Source: Heliopora coerulea (lineage: Eukaryota > Cnidaria > Anthozoa > Scleralcyonacea > Helioporidae). From it: DNA of 64,000 nt. The stretch spans positions 744,001 to 808,000 of the forward strand of contig JASJOG010000073.1 of NCBI GenBank assembly GCA_030142905.1. Reading direction: 5' to 3'. This document shows positions 35,860 through 47,170 of the stretch, one piece after another (the first letter of the stretch is position 1; each line of letters opens with the position of its first letter). The notes under the pieces were generated by a model. That model was given only the letters and a program-made list of their open reading frames with translations. It was not told where the DNA came from and did no database searches. The translations under genes and the position numbers were made by a program.

Positions 35860-36249
35860 CTATTCGCATGAAAACCGATCTCCTCGGAACTCGTATAAAC
35901 AAGGAATTTCGAAGCCATATCTAGCACCTCTGTTTATCCGTTTCCCTTTGATTATAACTTTTGCAGTATTCGTTTGTCTTTTGAGAAACTTTGTGACCCA
36001 CACTGCCATTAGTTTTGGAATGTGCCCAACAACCTCCATGTTAGCTGACACATTGTTAGGATGAGCGCATCCAGTTTTCATCTCACACGACACAACTGTT
36101 GTTTCAACAACCGCAACTACATTTTCATGAGTTGTATTCCTAGGTTCACGTTTCAATTCAAATTCCTCGTCGATTTACGGATTCCAGATTTCCATGTATG
36201 CATGATACCCTCGTACGAACGATTTTACGGCCGCAATTTCGGAAGACAT
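35860..36249 (-). pseudogene. HIRAN-like domain protein carried by the Tigger-like element
   Basis: Minus-strand frame from ATG at 36249 to TAG at 35860: 129 codons interrupted once by TAA at 36175-36177. The product starts MSSEIAAVKSFVRGYHAY, followed by FELKREPRNT, NVVAV, VVGHIPKLMAVW and RGARYGFEIPCLYEF. The order Gly-x-x-x-Tyr, LxREPxN, VAV, VGxIP fits the HIRAN fold (found in HLTF/Rad5-type repair proteins, where it binds 3' single-stranded DNA ends). It occupies the whole chain as a stand-alone domain. It lies inside the transposon and diverges from the transposase across 167 bp, implying a shared promoter region. HIRAN assignment is by motif; binding function is inferred. Confidence 0.7.
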
Positions 36250-36416
36250 TATCTCGTTTGTAACATTCAGTGTTATTCGGCTAGCTATGGCGGCTGTCAT
36301 TGTCTATAAGGCTCGTGTATCGTATTACACATCTTGCGTCTTATTCCAACATCTTCATAAAACCTGTGGTAAACTTGATGCTCAAGTAATGACCTGACTT
36401 GCCCTGACTATGGTGT

Positions 36417-38369
36417 ATGGCTTTTGCAATTGCTTTTGAATCTGCTGGCGCGTGCTGGAATTGCAAACAAGAGACAAAGTATAGATGTCTGACGTGTGAT
36501 GTTTCGACTTGCAATAAATCAGACAATTGTTCTGTCAACGCATCAGAAGAGACACCTGGATGGAAAGCAGGCGCTTCTGTGGCTTATTGTGTCACTTGCT
36601 ATAAAATGGAAAAACATTCCTGTGATACTCTTAGAAAAGAATCCATTGCTGATCCTACTGCTGGTGGTGGTAAGACCCAGTCCGTACCAGAAAAGCAAGT
36701 GAAACCAAAGACTTCTGCGAAGAAAAAACCAAAACCAAACGGCGGTAGAAGTTGTTTAAGTCTCAGTGAAAGAGTCGAAATCATAAAGTTTGCCAAACAA
36801 AATCCATCTTGGGGGTATCTGAAGTTAGCTGATAAATTTGGAGTTGGAAAAACTCAAATACAAAAAGTTCTTAAAAGCAAAGAAGAGATCACAACCGCGT
36901 TTGAAAGCAACATTAGTTCTGGTGATAGAAAGCGTTAACGAAAGGCTAAATATTCCGACGTGAACCAGGCAGTATGAAATTGGTATGTAATGTGCCGAAA
37001 CTCAAATATTCCAATATCTGGAACACTCCTGCAAGAAGAGGCTTTGATAATTGCTGAAAAATTGAACATTAAGGGATTTTCTGCTTCAAATAGCTGGTTG
37101 GAGTCTTTTAAACTGGCTCATAACATTGGCACAATGAAGGTCGCCGGTGAAGGGGGGGACGTAAATCAAGCGACAGTTGAAAGCTGGAAAGAGCTATTGA
37201 AGGAGATTGTTAAAGGACTGAATCCTGAAGATGTGTGAAACATGGACGAAACTGGCTGCTTTTGGCGGGCACTTCCAGAAACGTCTCTTAATCACAAAGG
37301 AGATCGTTGCCGTTGAGGAAAAAAATCGAAACAACGCAATACGTGGGCGTTTTTTGTTAATGCGGCCGGTGAAAAGGAAGCGCCTGTCATCATTAGCAAC
37401 TCGCAGAAACCACGGTATTTCAAAAAGCTTAAAAACGGAAAGCGTCCCTATGGCTGTCCTTACTTTGCAAACAAGAAAGCTTGGACGAATTCCGACATCA
37501 TGGCTGAAATCCTGACAACGTTTGATAACCGTATGAAGCGAAAAGGGAGAAAAATCTTGTTGTTCCTTGATAATGCCCCTTGTCATCCGCCAACTCTACA
37601 AGACCACCTATCTAACATCACCCTGAAGATTTTTCCGAAAAACACAACAACAAAAACGCAACCCCTTGACAGTGGTATCATCGCCAATCGGAAGGTGAAA
37701 TACAAGAAAAGACTATTGCGTTTTGTTTGCAGCAACATTGATGGTTCTCGCAACGGTAGTGAGGTCGTGAAATCAGTAAACCTTTTGATGAACATAGAGT
37801 GGGGGAAACAAGCATGGGATGAAGTCTCGGCAGAAACAATCGCAAAATGCTTTAAAAGCACAGTTCTATACCCTGACAAAGCCGTTGAAGATGATGATCC
37901 TTTCGAAGGTGAAGATTTGTTAGAATTGCAGCAAGCGCTTACAGAGCTTGGCTCTGATGTCACAGCAGAAGAATACATCGCAGATGAAAGCGATTTTTAG
38001 ATTTGTTCAAGTCCTTTGGACCCATCGGATCCGAACTGGCGTGAAACTGCAAGAGAAGAGATTTTGTGTGAAAATCCCAATTCACGTTCTTCGAAACAAG
38101 CTTGTCTGACAATCAATTCGGATGACAGTGAGAGTGATAAGTTTGACAATGACGACGATTCCCACCAAGAGAAGCAACCGAGCATTAGATCAGCTACAGA
38201 AGGATTGAAGTTTGCAGAGATGATACAAGAATTTTCCCGTTATCATGGAAAAGAAGATCTCTCTTTAGCCATGTCGAAAGTAGTTTACCTGTCGCAGGGA
38301 ATAAAAACTGAAGGACGAAAACAGTCACGCATTGAGAAATTTTTTTTCACACAAACAATAATTTGTTAA
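36417..38369 (+). pseudogene. Tigger/pogo-like DDE transposase with N-terminal zinc-finger module
   Basis: A single frame of 650 codons from ATG 36417, broken only by nonsense codons at 36936, 36975, 37236, 37314 and 37998, with no frameshift. Order: Cys/His-rich module at residues 13-69 (C13, C16, C24, C27, C32, C38, C58, C61, H67, C69); Lys-rich linker; helix-turn-helix around residues 115-160 (SLSERVEIIKFAKQ, LADKFGVGKTQIQ); CENP-B-type second DNA-binding part (PISGTLLQEEA, FSASNSWLESFK); DDE domain with NMDETG, LFLDNAPCH and KTQPLDSG carrying the three acidic residues; acidic tail with GLKFAEMIQEFSRYHG. The zinc module is not typical of vertebrate Tigger proteins. Confidence 0.88.
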
Positions 38370-38628
38370 CTTTACTACATATACTAATAAACAAACTAAG
38401 GTCATTGGGAACCAGATTTACCAAGTATCTTTTCATTTTGTTATTCATGTTAAAATGAAATCGTTTGTAAATATACATACACCGTTCAGTTGTTGAATTT
38501 CATGTTTATAATTATTTCTTCACGGGGGGAGGGGCCTGGTGACGAGAACCTCTGTTAAGCGGACACCTCTATTAAGCGGACACTAGCCTGTTCCCCGAGG
38601 GTGTCCGCTTAATACAGGTTTGACTGTA

Positions 38629-40265
38629 GTGCTTTGTAGTTTGCGATAAATTGTTTTACGGTCCTTTTACCCCTCTACTCGTAATTGAAGTCTTGTGCAT
38701 TCGGTGGTCTACGGTTCACGCAGTAAACCGATTTACACGCGTTTTGACTGTGCACCCCTTCCTTGGCATCAGTGGCGTTGCTAGGGTTAATTTATTGGGG
38801 GAAGCAGAGGGACTGAAAACTTCCTGTGAGAAACAGACAATATGTAGTTCGATATTTCGATCTCCTTGTGGCTCTCTGTGGTTTCTTCAAATGATTTGCC
38901 AGATGGTCAGCGGATTTGGTGCTCACAACTAAGTAACATCGTTTCGGATCACTGGCTAAATGGCCAGAAGTGTTTGTTTGATGTTGCCCCAAAAAAATCT
39001 TGGTTGTAGAAATTAATGCTACTGAGATCCAGAGCACAAGGTAGTAACTTAATTGTTGACCAGGTTCAATATAGTTCCTTACACTGGTATGATATGGATT
39101 GCGAAAGCCCCCAAATTTACCTCTTGGGGGAACCACGGTTCCTTGCCCGTCCCCCCTCACGAAGCCTATGCTTGGCATACTATTGAAAAGCATCATAACA
39201 CAAAGATAAGGCATCTAGTTTCAGAAGTTCTGATATTCGAATATAGTTACAGATCCTCATCAAATCCTATTTCAGCGCGGTAAGTGAGGGTTAATAAATG
39301 ATCAGGAGCGTGATAAAGTATTTATCATCACAAGTAAAGCTTAACTTTCTGTTTGAATGAGACTACCAGAACGCTTTTGGAAATCTTGTTAGTAATGTTA
39401 ATCGGATCAATTGTCTTTCCGTTCCCTTTTGGAATTCAATGTTTGCATGAAAATTATAAAAAAATGCAAAGTATTCTGTTAGTTGTATTCACCTTTACGA
39501 ATTGGGGGAACTGGCCATTATCATGTACATTCATTAGCATGTGATAAACGATTTATCACTCACTGTTCTCAGAAGAGAGCTGTGAGACAAGTTGTTATCA
39601 CACTCCTCTATTAAAAGGTCATCACACTCCTGAATGCTAAACAGCGCAACAAAGGATTTAACGCTTCTACAAAACAATGAATTGTAGGTGAGGCATTAAA
39701 TTAGGTACGCAATCCTGTCCCAAAGGAAGAACGTGACAATCCTGCATTAAAAACAATGCAGCCTGCTGCTGGTAGAACGTTTAAAATTGTGAATTTTCTA
39801 AATTTCCCGCGAATTTCCCCAAATTGAGAATCTCCCTGCTAACAAAATCAATCTCACTCGTAGTTCGCATGGACTTAGATTAAATATTTCATAATAACAA
39901 TAATAATAATAATGATATAACGAATATTTATACAGGATGGACACTTCCACAACATTGAGTTGAATTCGTCGATGTAAAGCAACTGGCTTAAAACAGATCC
40001 TTCTAACATGCCCAAGAGAAAACCAAACGGCAAACAGAATGATAACGCACAATGACGTAGAACGGCAAAGACGTCCTACAACACCTTTACGAACTTCGAC
40101 GAAGAGGTCGTATCTTTCGTCAACGGGTCTTTGCCATCCCAAACAGTCTTTATCATTCTAATGTTTTCGGGTTCTCATAGTGTACCCGCTGCTCTCTGAC
40201 TCCATCAAGTCGCATAAACACAAAACTGTAACCCAAACTGAGACCTTAAGTTAACCGTTCCAGTG
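38629..40265. other. Spacer between duplication units, no gene recognised
   Basis: Open frames on both strands show no family signature. CAGTGGCGTTGCTAGGG near 38770 resembles some hAT-type ends, but I find no matching partner. A foldback region lies at 39301-39632. Confidence 0.45.
39301..39632. repeat. Foldback region built on GTGATAA/TTATCAC words
   Basis: Ends TCAGGAGCGTGAT and (opposite strand) TCAGGAGTGTGAT are inverted. Inside, GTGATAAAG-TATTTATCATCAC (39310) and GTGATAAACGATTTATCAC (39541-39559) are local palindromes of the same word. A further TTATCACACTCC lies at 39596. Confidence 0.65.
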
Positions 40266-41106
40266 GAGGGATTCCCGCCTCCCTTACACTCTAACTCGAC
40301 TACAGTCTCTTTAGTTTATAACTCTAATTTTAACGTTTTTATCTATGTGAAAGTTGGAAGAAAATCAAACACTGCTGCATAAAAAAAAGCACTTTGATGA
40401 CAAATAAATGAAAATAAATAGAAAACTCGTTTTCACCACTGTCGGTACCGCTCGCTTTTGGTGATACGAACCACTACAGTAGGCTTACAGGATAATTTCA
40501 ACCTTTCCAAAATTGGGTATATATAAAACATTTCATCATTTAGAAAAGCTCAATAAGGCACACTTGATGCTAGACCTTTTCGTTGTTTTGTAAGAATGAA
40601 CATTGAACATTTAAGTTAGATTAATTAGTAAGGGATATGATTGAAACCAGCAACTGTAATGTAGCGTGTAAAAAGTTTTAATTGGCTTGTTATTAATGTA
40701 ATAATAAAATAGAAGTATTTGTAAAATGTCGGTTAATTCCTGCATGCCAATCAACGAAAGTAAAAGGGGTTGGTAGTTAAGGGATTAGATTCAGATTGAT
40801 ATGAACTGTGATTGTGAAAGGATGTAACAGAATTAAAGGAAGTACAAAATACAGTCCATGTTTAGTTTTGTCCGAACCAGCAGGAGGACAGCGAGTCTCC
40901 TCAATACTTCGAGAAGCCGAAAAATTTGGATGGCAAAGAATATCTGGGATGGAAAGGACCGTTTACGAAAGAGAAAATTGCTTCCCCAAAAATACAGCCC
41001 ACGAAACAACGTAAAAATAGCAACTTAAATTTCACTTTAACTACGTTTAAACAAATTTAACCAAACAGGCACCCCTTCAAAGTCACCTCTTCGATTGAAT
41101 AAGTTT

Positions 41107-42060
41107 TCATTTGTCGTACAGCTGACAATCAAATGGCATAACTAAGGATTTAAATAAATGGTCTATCTCTACTTGAGAGTATTGCTCCTTTCTAAGAGAC
41201 CTTAAAACATGCAAACATCTGTTTGCTTTGGCTAATTTCAATCTTACATGTTCATTGAACTTGCAGTTACCTTGAAGAGTAACACCTAGTAACGACAGAC
41301 TGTTACTCTGTGGGATATTGCAAATCTGCTCATATTGCGTGTTATTGTTCTTCTTCCTGACAATGAGTTCCTTGCATTTGCTAGGGTTACAAATCATATT
41401 ATTTTCTCTAGTCCACTTTAAAAATAGTTCTACTAAACGGTCAGACGGATCAGACATACTGCTTACAGGAGCTATGATAGTAGAATCATCTGCATATTTA
41501 AAAAGAGCAGGAGCGTCACTATGAAAAATATTTAGATCATTAAGGAAAACATTAAAAAGGTAAGGGCCACTAACACTTCCCTGAGTCGTTCCCTTGTTGA
41601 CTACCTGCCAAGTACAAACATGGTTACTAGATAAAACACGCTGTTGTCGTTCATGCAGAAAGCTATGGTACCAGTTAATTATGTAGGGGTTAAGCGGTAG
41701 CTGCTTAAGTTTTGCAGAGTAAACTGTGATTAACAGAATCGAATGCTTTGCTAAAATCCATAGCAAAGATGCGAACTGCCTTACAATCTTGATTGTCCAA
41801 ATATTTATAAACATGATGTTGAATAGATACTAATGCATTGGTACAGTTACCCCTCTGCCTATAAGCAAACTGAGTAGGGCTCAAACTTTCTTCAACAATT
41901 TCCCTCACATACGTATGATATACAACTTTCTCGAAGGCCCTGGCAATCACCGGTGTGACGGTTATCCCTCTATAGTCTGAATCCACTTTAGGAATATCGA
42001 CCATAGGAAGGGGGTTAATATTTGCCATCTTCCAGGAACACGGCCATGAGTTAGTTAATA
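41107..42060 (-). pseudogene. Non-LTR retrotransposon (LINE) reverse transcriptase fragment
   Basis: Minus-strand remnant of a LINE reverse transcriptase. The upstream piece (~42060-41715) contains [46 protein letters not shown] and [16 protein letters not shown]. After one frame change near 41720 it continues LPLNPYIINWYHSFLHERQQ, GTTQGSVSGPYLFNVFLNDL, the catalytic FKYADDSTI and LLGVTLQ, to the stop at 41107. Style is of the CR1/jockey group, but the clade was not resolved. Truncated at both ends. Unit 1 keeps only a short trace of its 3' end near 12735-12755. Confidence 0.8.
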
Positions 42061-42540
42061 GCGATAAATTCCACACTGAATAAACACTGAGAAACGCCAT
42101 CTACATGCCATGTTCAGAAAGGCAAACATTACTGAGATACTTGACGCAGTTATTCTCTGGAATTTAACAGAAGTTTTAGAAATAAAACAAATTCCGAGTA
42201 AAAACGTCTTGTAAAACCAAGATCTTAGTAAAAAAAAAGGCAAGACAAACGATGAGTTGAAGGTTAAACTTCAAAACTATTAAACACCATTCTTCACTAC
42301 ATTTGTAAATACTACCTTGCTAACTACCGGTTCAAGAATTAATATAAAATTAGTTTGCTTCGATGGTTTTCAGATGTCAAATATGAATATGTAAATTAAG
42401 CTTAAGCTTTGTTGAATTGATTGTTCATCATATTCACCTTTTGTCACTAACAACAATGGATCATTTTAGCTTTTTCAAAACTATTTGTCAAATTATATTG
42501 TAATTATTGTAAATCATGTTACCCCTTTGAGAAATATAAC

Positions 42541-42900
42541 TTCAAACACGAGTTGGTGTTCTTCCTCAGACTTCTAAACGCTGAGAAACAAGTTTAAAAG
42601 TGAGGCGGGGTCGAGCTTTTTCAACGAGTTTCGAGGTATCTAGAAATCAGAGTAAGAACACTTAACGAGTGTTTGAAATTGTTTTTCAAACGAACCAAAT
42701 TTTAAGAAGAAAATTCAGTCGAAAGTTGGTAAAATTCTACTGTCATCTTATTCCAACTTCTAAAAAATTTTTGCTTTATGAATTATAAGTGAATTGATCT
42801 TCCTCAAACTTCTAAATACTGAAAAATTATGTATTTATTTTGTTTTTACTTTACGAATTATAAACGAGTTTGAGAAATCATGAGGTATAAAGGTTGTTAG
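42541..42900. repeat. Imperfect inverted repeats, no gene
   Basis: TTCAAACACGAGTTGGTGTTC at 42541 pairs with sequence around 42655-42685 (GAACACTTAACGAGTGTTTGAA). CTCAAACTTCTAAATAC near 42806 pairs loosely with CGAGTTTGAG near 42863. Part of the unit 2-specific insert. Confidence 0.5.
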
Positions 42901-43379
42901 TTTTTTGGGGTGCTTTTTTTTGGTACAGCATAAATAAGGTCAGTATATAAGGATATTTTTAGCTACGTTTAGACTGTTCAAGTGGATGGACAAATACCAA
43001 TGCGCACGAACAGGACGACATGAACGCTTCTAGGTAAGCATCACGTTTGTCACATACATTCTCTTTGACACAAGAATCTTTTGGAGTTTAACAGAATGAG
43101 GGTATTTAAGAGAACGCTACAGTGAAAGATTCTTTAAGTAAATGAATGGAAAACCAAAACAAAACAGTTTATTGCGTGATCATAAGACAATCAATAAGTA
43201 TAAAGAGGATGCTGAAATAGAAATCAAGTATGATTTATGATGCTTAGCCCCATGTAAATTTCATCAGAAACGTTCCTTATTAAATTAATTATGAAGGGAT
43301 TCGTTGAAGATTAAGATTTTTCTTAATACTTTGATAATGGTTAAGAACAATGTTCGATGTGAATAGAACTATTTTTAAG

Positions 43380-44552
43380 ACGAAACATTGAATGGTCGAT
43401 AACTGCCGTAACTGATCTCAAAAAATATCAATGTTTCCAGCAAAGGCCTTTCGTCAGGAAAGAAACGTTTTCTGAAATACGAGTAGTAACTAGACTAGGT
43501 TTTGTACGAAAACGAGTCATGAGGTAAGAAGTTAACCAATGAAATGTGAGAAACAAAAACAAACAAATCAACGACTAAGTATCGGCAAGGAAGTCACGTA
43601 CTTGCTATTTTTAAATGACGATCAGCCAACTGGCATTAAGTTCAGCTCCCAGGGTCCCCAGAGCAATGGAAATATGTATGTTGTAAGAGAAAGACAACAG
43701 CAGGGAAAATGATGTTATTATCTGCCTATGCTAGAAATATACAAAAGCTTATGAGGGGTTAAATAAAACAAAAACGTTCGTCGAGTCCACAGGGACACGT
43801 GGTTCCTAGCTTAAATAAAAATGAGACGGCTTTCTTTCTATTGCGGCTATAATTGCCCCCGGAGATGGATGAGATACAGCGACGGCGGAGCGAAATTACG
43901 AGGGGGGGGAAGGCTTGAGATAAAAATACAGCATTTTGTATGCTTCTCTGGGAAATTGCACAACAAGTGTTTTAAAGCGTAGTTGTTTCAACATTACATT
44001 TGGAAAAAAGTAGGGGGGGCTACAGCCCCTGCAGAACACGCGGCTCTGCCGTCCCTGAGATAGCAGAAACTTTCATGTGTGAAATAGAATGGTTAGCGCT
44101 CTTGAAATTTTCGGAGGGAACACGTGTCAACATCATAGCTTCTTATGGAACGAAGATGTTCGGCAAACCTTTCAGAGAGACGTCGGCCAGTCTCACCGAT
44201 GTAGAGTTTATGGTATTTGCTGCAGGATATGCAGTAAGCAATGTTAGATGAAGTGCATGTGAAGTTCTGCCGGATAATAAATTTCCATTTGGATTCAAAA
44301 ATGACAGTGGTTTGGCCAATTAGAAACACATGTGTTACAGCGAGCTCGATTGCAAAAAATTAGTACCGGCTAGTAATGGTGAATTTTGTTTAAGAACGCT
44401 GTGTACTGACAATCACAAATGGTTTTGTTGCGCCGAAAGCAAATCAGAGGATTATCGGTGAAAATACACGAAGTCTCGGAATCATTTTTTAAGATGCCAA
44501 AATTGCGAGTGATGAGACGAAGTCCTTGGAAATTAGATCCTTTTTTGTTCAA
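43380..44552 (-). pseudogene. PLE GIY-YIG fragment with 3' UTR, decayed
   Basis: Minus strand, same PLE family as 5756-6870. 44552-44370 gives NFQGLRLITRNFGILKNDSE (decayed). 44329-44093 gives SKWKFIIRQNFTCTSSNIAY, CHKLYIGETGRRLSERFAEH, the GIY-YIG core. The rest of the coding end is recognisable by nucleotide similarity at 43870-43775, and the 3' UTR runs to ~43380. A 181 bp insert interrupts it at 43877-44057. The left limit is approximate. Confidence 0.8.
43877..44057. mobile_element. 181 bp MITE nested in PLE, 5 bp target duplication
   Basis: The ends CAGCGACGGCGGAGC and (opposite strand) CAGGGACGGCAGAGC are inverted repeats. AGATA flanks both sides (43872-43876 and 44058-44062), and the related PLE at 5756 has the uninterrupted GATGAGATAG. 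A 5 bp duplication would fit a hAT5-like element; the assignment is tentative. Confidence 0.75.
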
Positions 44553-44700
44553 CGTGGTTATCCTTCTAATTTTTTGGATACTGCTACCAAAAAGATTTCA
44601 GTGTTTCCCGTTTGGACACTTTGAAACCACCTTCGGACCAAACTTCTACAGAAAAGACTCTTTTAGTCCTTACTTTTCACCCCTTTAACGACAAAGTCAT
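44540..44700 (+). pseudogene. PLE RT-end fragment, head to head with the preceding PLE
   Basis: The plus strand encodes RGYPSNFLDTA (compare RRYPSHLLDPA in the PLE at 63148), then in another frame SRLDTLKPPSDQTSTEKT and LTFHPFND. It corresponds to 5775-5900 of the plus-strand copy. The adjacent GIY-YIG part (43380-44552) is on the minus strand, so the two parts are inverted relative to each other. Confidence 0.75.
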
Positions 44701-46869
44701 CGTCATCAGACTGCTTCATGAACGGCCAACAACAAAGGAATCTAAGGTAAGTGATAGCGTTTCCCAAACTAAGTGATGTTTTTTCAATATAAACAACTGC
44801 GTAGTTGTACATAAAATTTGAGATGTTTTACGTGTTTATAAAAGTTAGTGATAACCTTTTCCCACCAGTATTTCCTCTTCACTCCATGCCAAACAAAAGT
44901 TAAGAAAGCTTTGATGAAGACGTTTGTTAATAGATCAAAATTTTAGCACTTAAATAAAACCATTGATATCTGGTGTCATATATTGAAATTGTTATGTTTG
45001 TCTTTCGACTTCTTTGAAAGCTGAGGGATTCTAAAAGGATTCTAATTCCGAAAAATCAACCGACAGTTTTCGCCATTCAATGAGTTAACGTGGACATGAA
45101 AGCGTAAAAATGCTTCAAATGACGTTGGAGGCAAAACGAGAGCAACATTTGGATTACTAAAGGTCACAATTAACCTACACTACTATGTTAATTGTTAAGT
45201 TTCATTTCATAATACACTGAGGATGATTCTGAAATAGATCTGGATTACTCTTGGGCTAAAAATCATTCGTTCTCTTTGTTTAAGAAGAAAAATTCTATTG
45301 TAAGAAGAATGTGCACTTTAGTTTTACCCTTGTCATTGGGTAAGACCGCATTTCAAATCTTAATACGCTTTTTCGGATGCATGGCAAAGAGATAAGAGGC
45401 CTCTGCTCTTTTTCAGTATTTCCTGATCTATTGCCCAAGCCAATCATGTAGAGGCAATTATCGCTGAAGCTAAATATCGTTGAGATTCAAGGTCTCCCAC
45501 ATACCTCGATAACTCTTTTTGTCGTCTTCTATTCTCCACTTTTGTTTCTAAAATTTCTCATTAAGAATGGCCTTCCTCTCTCTTGTAAAATTGTTGCTCT
45601 CAAGCAGCTTCCTGTTCCAGGGTTGTGGTGGATACGGTCACAGAGACTCGACCTCCCTGAAACTCGATGAAAGGATGGATGTCGAATCTCCCTATGATCT
45701 TCAACGTAAAGCACAAATGTGTGACACGCAGAGTATTACAAAAACAATTTTAAAAAAAAGCCCACTAAAATAGTAATACGATCATGTTCATCAATGTGAT
45801 ACAGGAAAGATTCAACTTTTTTAATGGATCTATGTACAATAAACGAAGTTAATAATTCTAATTATACACTACCTGCTAGTAATTAGTAATCATATTTCAA
45901 GAAGGTTTTAAACAGAGAAAGGCAGCCTTTTAAAATCCTGTTCATTACTCTCCGGACCAGCAGCCCATGACAAGGACATGCATAAATTTCAAACAAAGAA
46001 CCTGCAGTTTTGCTTAAAACCTGAATCTCGGTCGTTCAATGGTTAGAACATCAAGGCTGCTTGTTTGATGCCCATCTGGGACTAAGAAACAGTTTTTCTA
46101 AAGGCAGTTTTTGATTAAGCAAATTTTATCCCATGTAGAGAGTTTTTTTTTTGTTATTCAAGCTGGTTCTCCATGGTAACTAACGAGAAACATATTCAGT
46201 TAATACAAAGAAATGTCGATTCGCACCTTATAATTTGCTTAGTGCAAAGCAGTCTTAAAGAAATAAAGTTAACCTTCATAAATCGTTAGTGATATCAAGA
46301 GGCTCACACCGACAAATCTGTTTAACACCCATCTCACCAGTTAATATTACTGCTGTATTGTGGCTTCCACATAGGCATTCTTTATGTTGAACATGCATTT
46401 TAGCGGGTAATATTAGTCTTGTTAACTCAAGGGTCAAAACGCGTCACAGGTCATTAAAAGGTTACGGCTCAATACCTGTCATTGGCTCAGAAATCATTTT
46501 AATGATGAATTGAGATTGACTAACATGTTGTTCGTTATATCACCAAGCTCCCATATGCGCATATAAGTATTTAACATCCTTCTCTACTTTCTAGTTTTTA
46601 TCAACTGGGGAGAGAGTGGAGGGACTTGGTAATTGGATGAATTGAAAAACTAGGGTCAAGTAAAACACATGCAGTAAGGACATCAGATATGAAATCATAC
46701 CCTTCTCCCTATTTTCAATTGATAGTACAACAATTATTACGTTCCTTTTCATGTGCGAGTTAAGAAAACTCATCCTGACCTTTAAATTTGATATTGGTCT
46801 GGATAGCACCTGACATCATGTTCATCCTTGTCCACTATTGCTCAACAATGGCTTGTAACATATACTTAC

Positions 46870-47170
46870 AAACCGAAAGGGAGGTCCGCACGGGAAAGTA
46901 TTTGTCTGAGGTTTTTGTACAAAAAGAGACGAAGGAGGGAGGTCTCGACTCTGTATGGGAAAGTATTAGCCTGAAATATTCGTACAGACAGAAAGACGAA
47001 GGAGAAGGTCCATAAGGGAAAGTATTTGTCTGAGATTTTCGTATAGGCAGAGAGATGAAAGAGAAGGTCTATACAGGAAAACATTTGCCTGAAGTTGTCC
47101 TACAGACAAAGTGACAAAGGAGTGAAGTTTGTGCAAAAAAAACTAAAAACAAATACTTTCCAGTACGGAC
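46870..47170 (+). repeat. ~60 bp tandem array in unit 2
   Basis: Counterpart of 15908-16205, with four units and the inverted end unit CAAATACTTTCCAGTACGGACC. Confidence 0.85.

Larger units (their letters stand above)
35445..38626 (+). mobile_element. Tigger/pogo-like transposon, TA target duplication
   Basis: The terminal inverted repeat AGTCAAACCTGTATTAA at 35446 and its mirror TTAATACAGGTTTGACT ending at 38625 are flanked by TA (35443-35444 and 38627-38628). It carries two divergent genes: a transposase (36417-38369, plus) and a HIRAN-like protein (35860-36249, minus), separated by 167 bp. Length is about 3.18 kb. The ends are intact although both genes contain nonsense codons. Confidence 0.9.

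Noticed and set aside
38771..39190. Possible hAT-type element starting CAGTGGCGTTGCTAGGG
   Set aside because: No matching inverted end or target duplication could be found.
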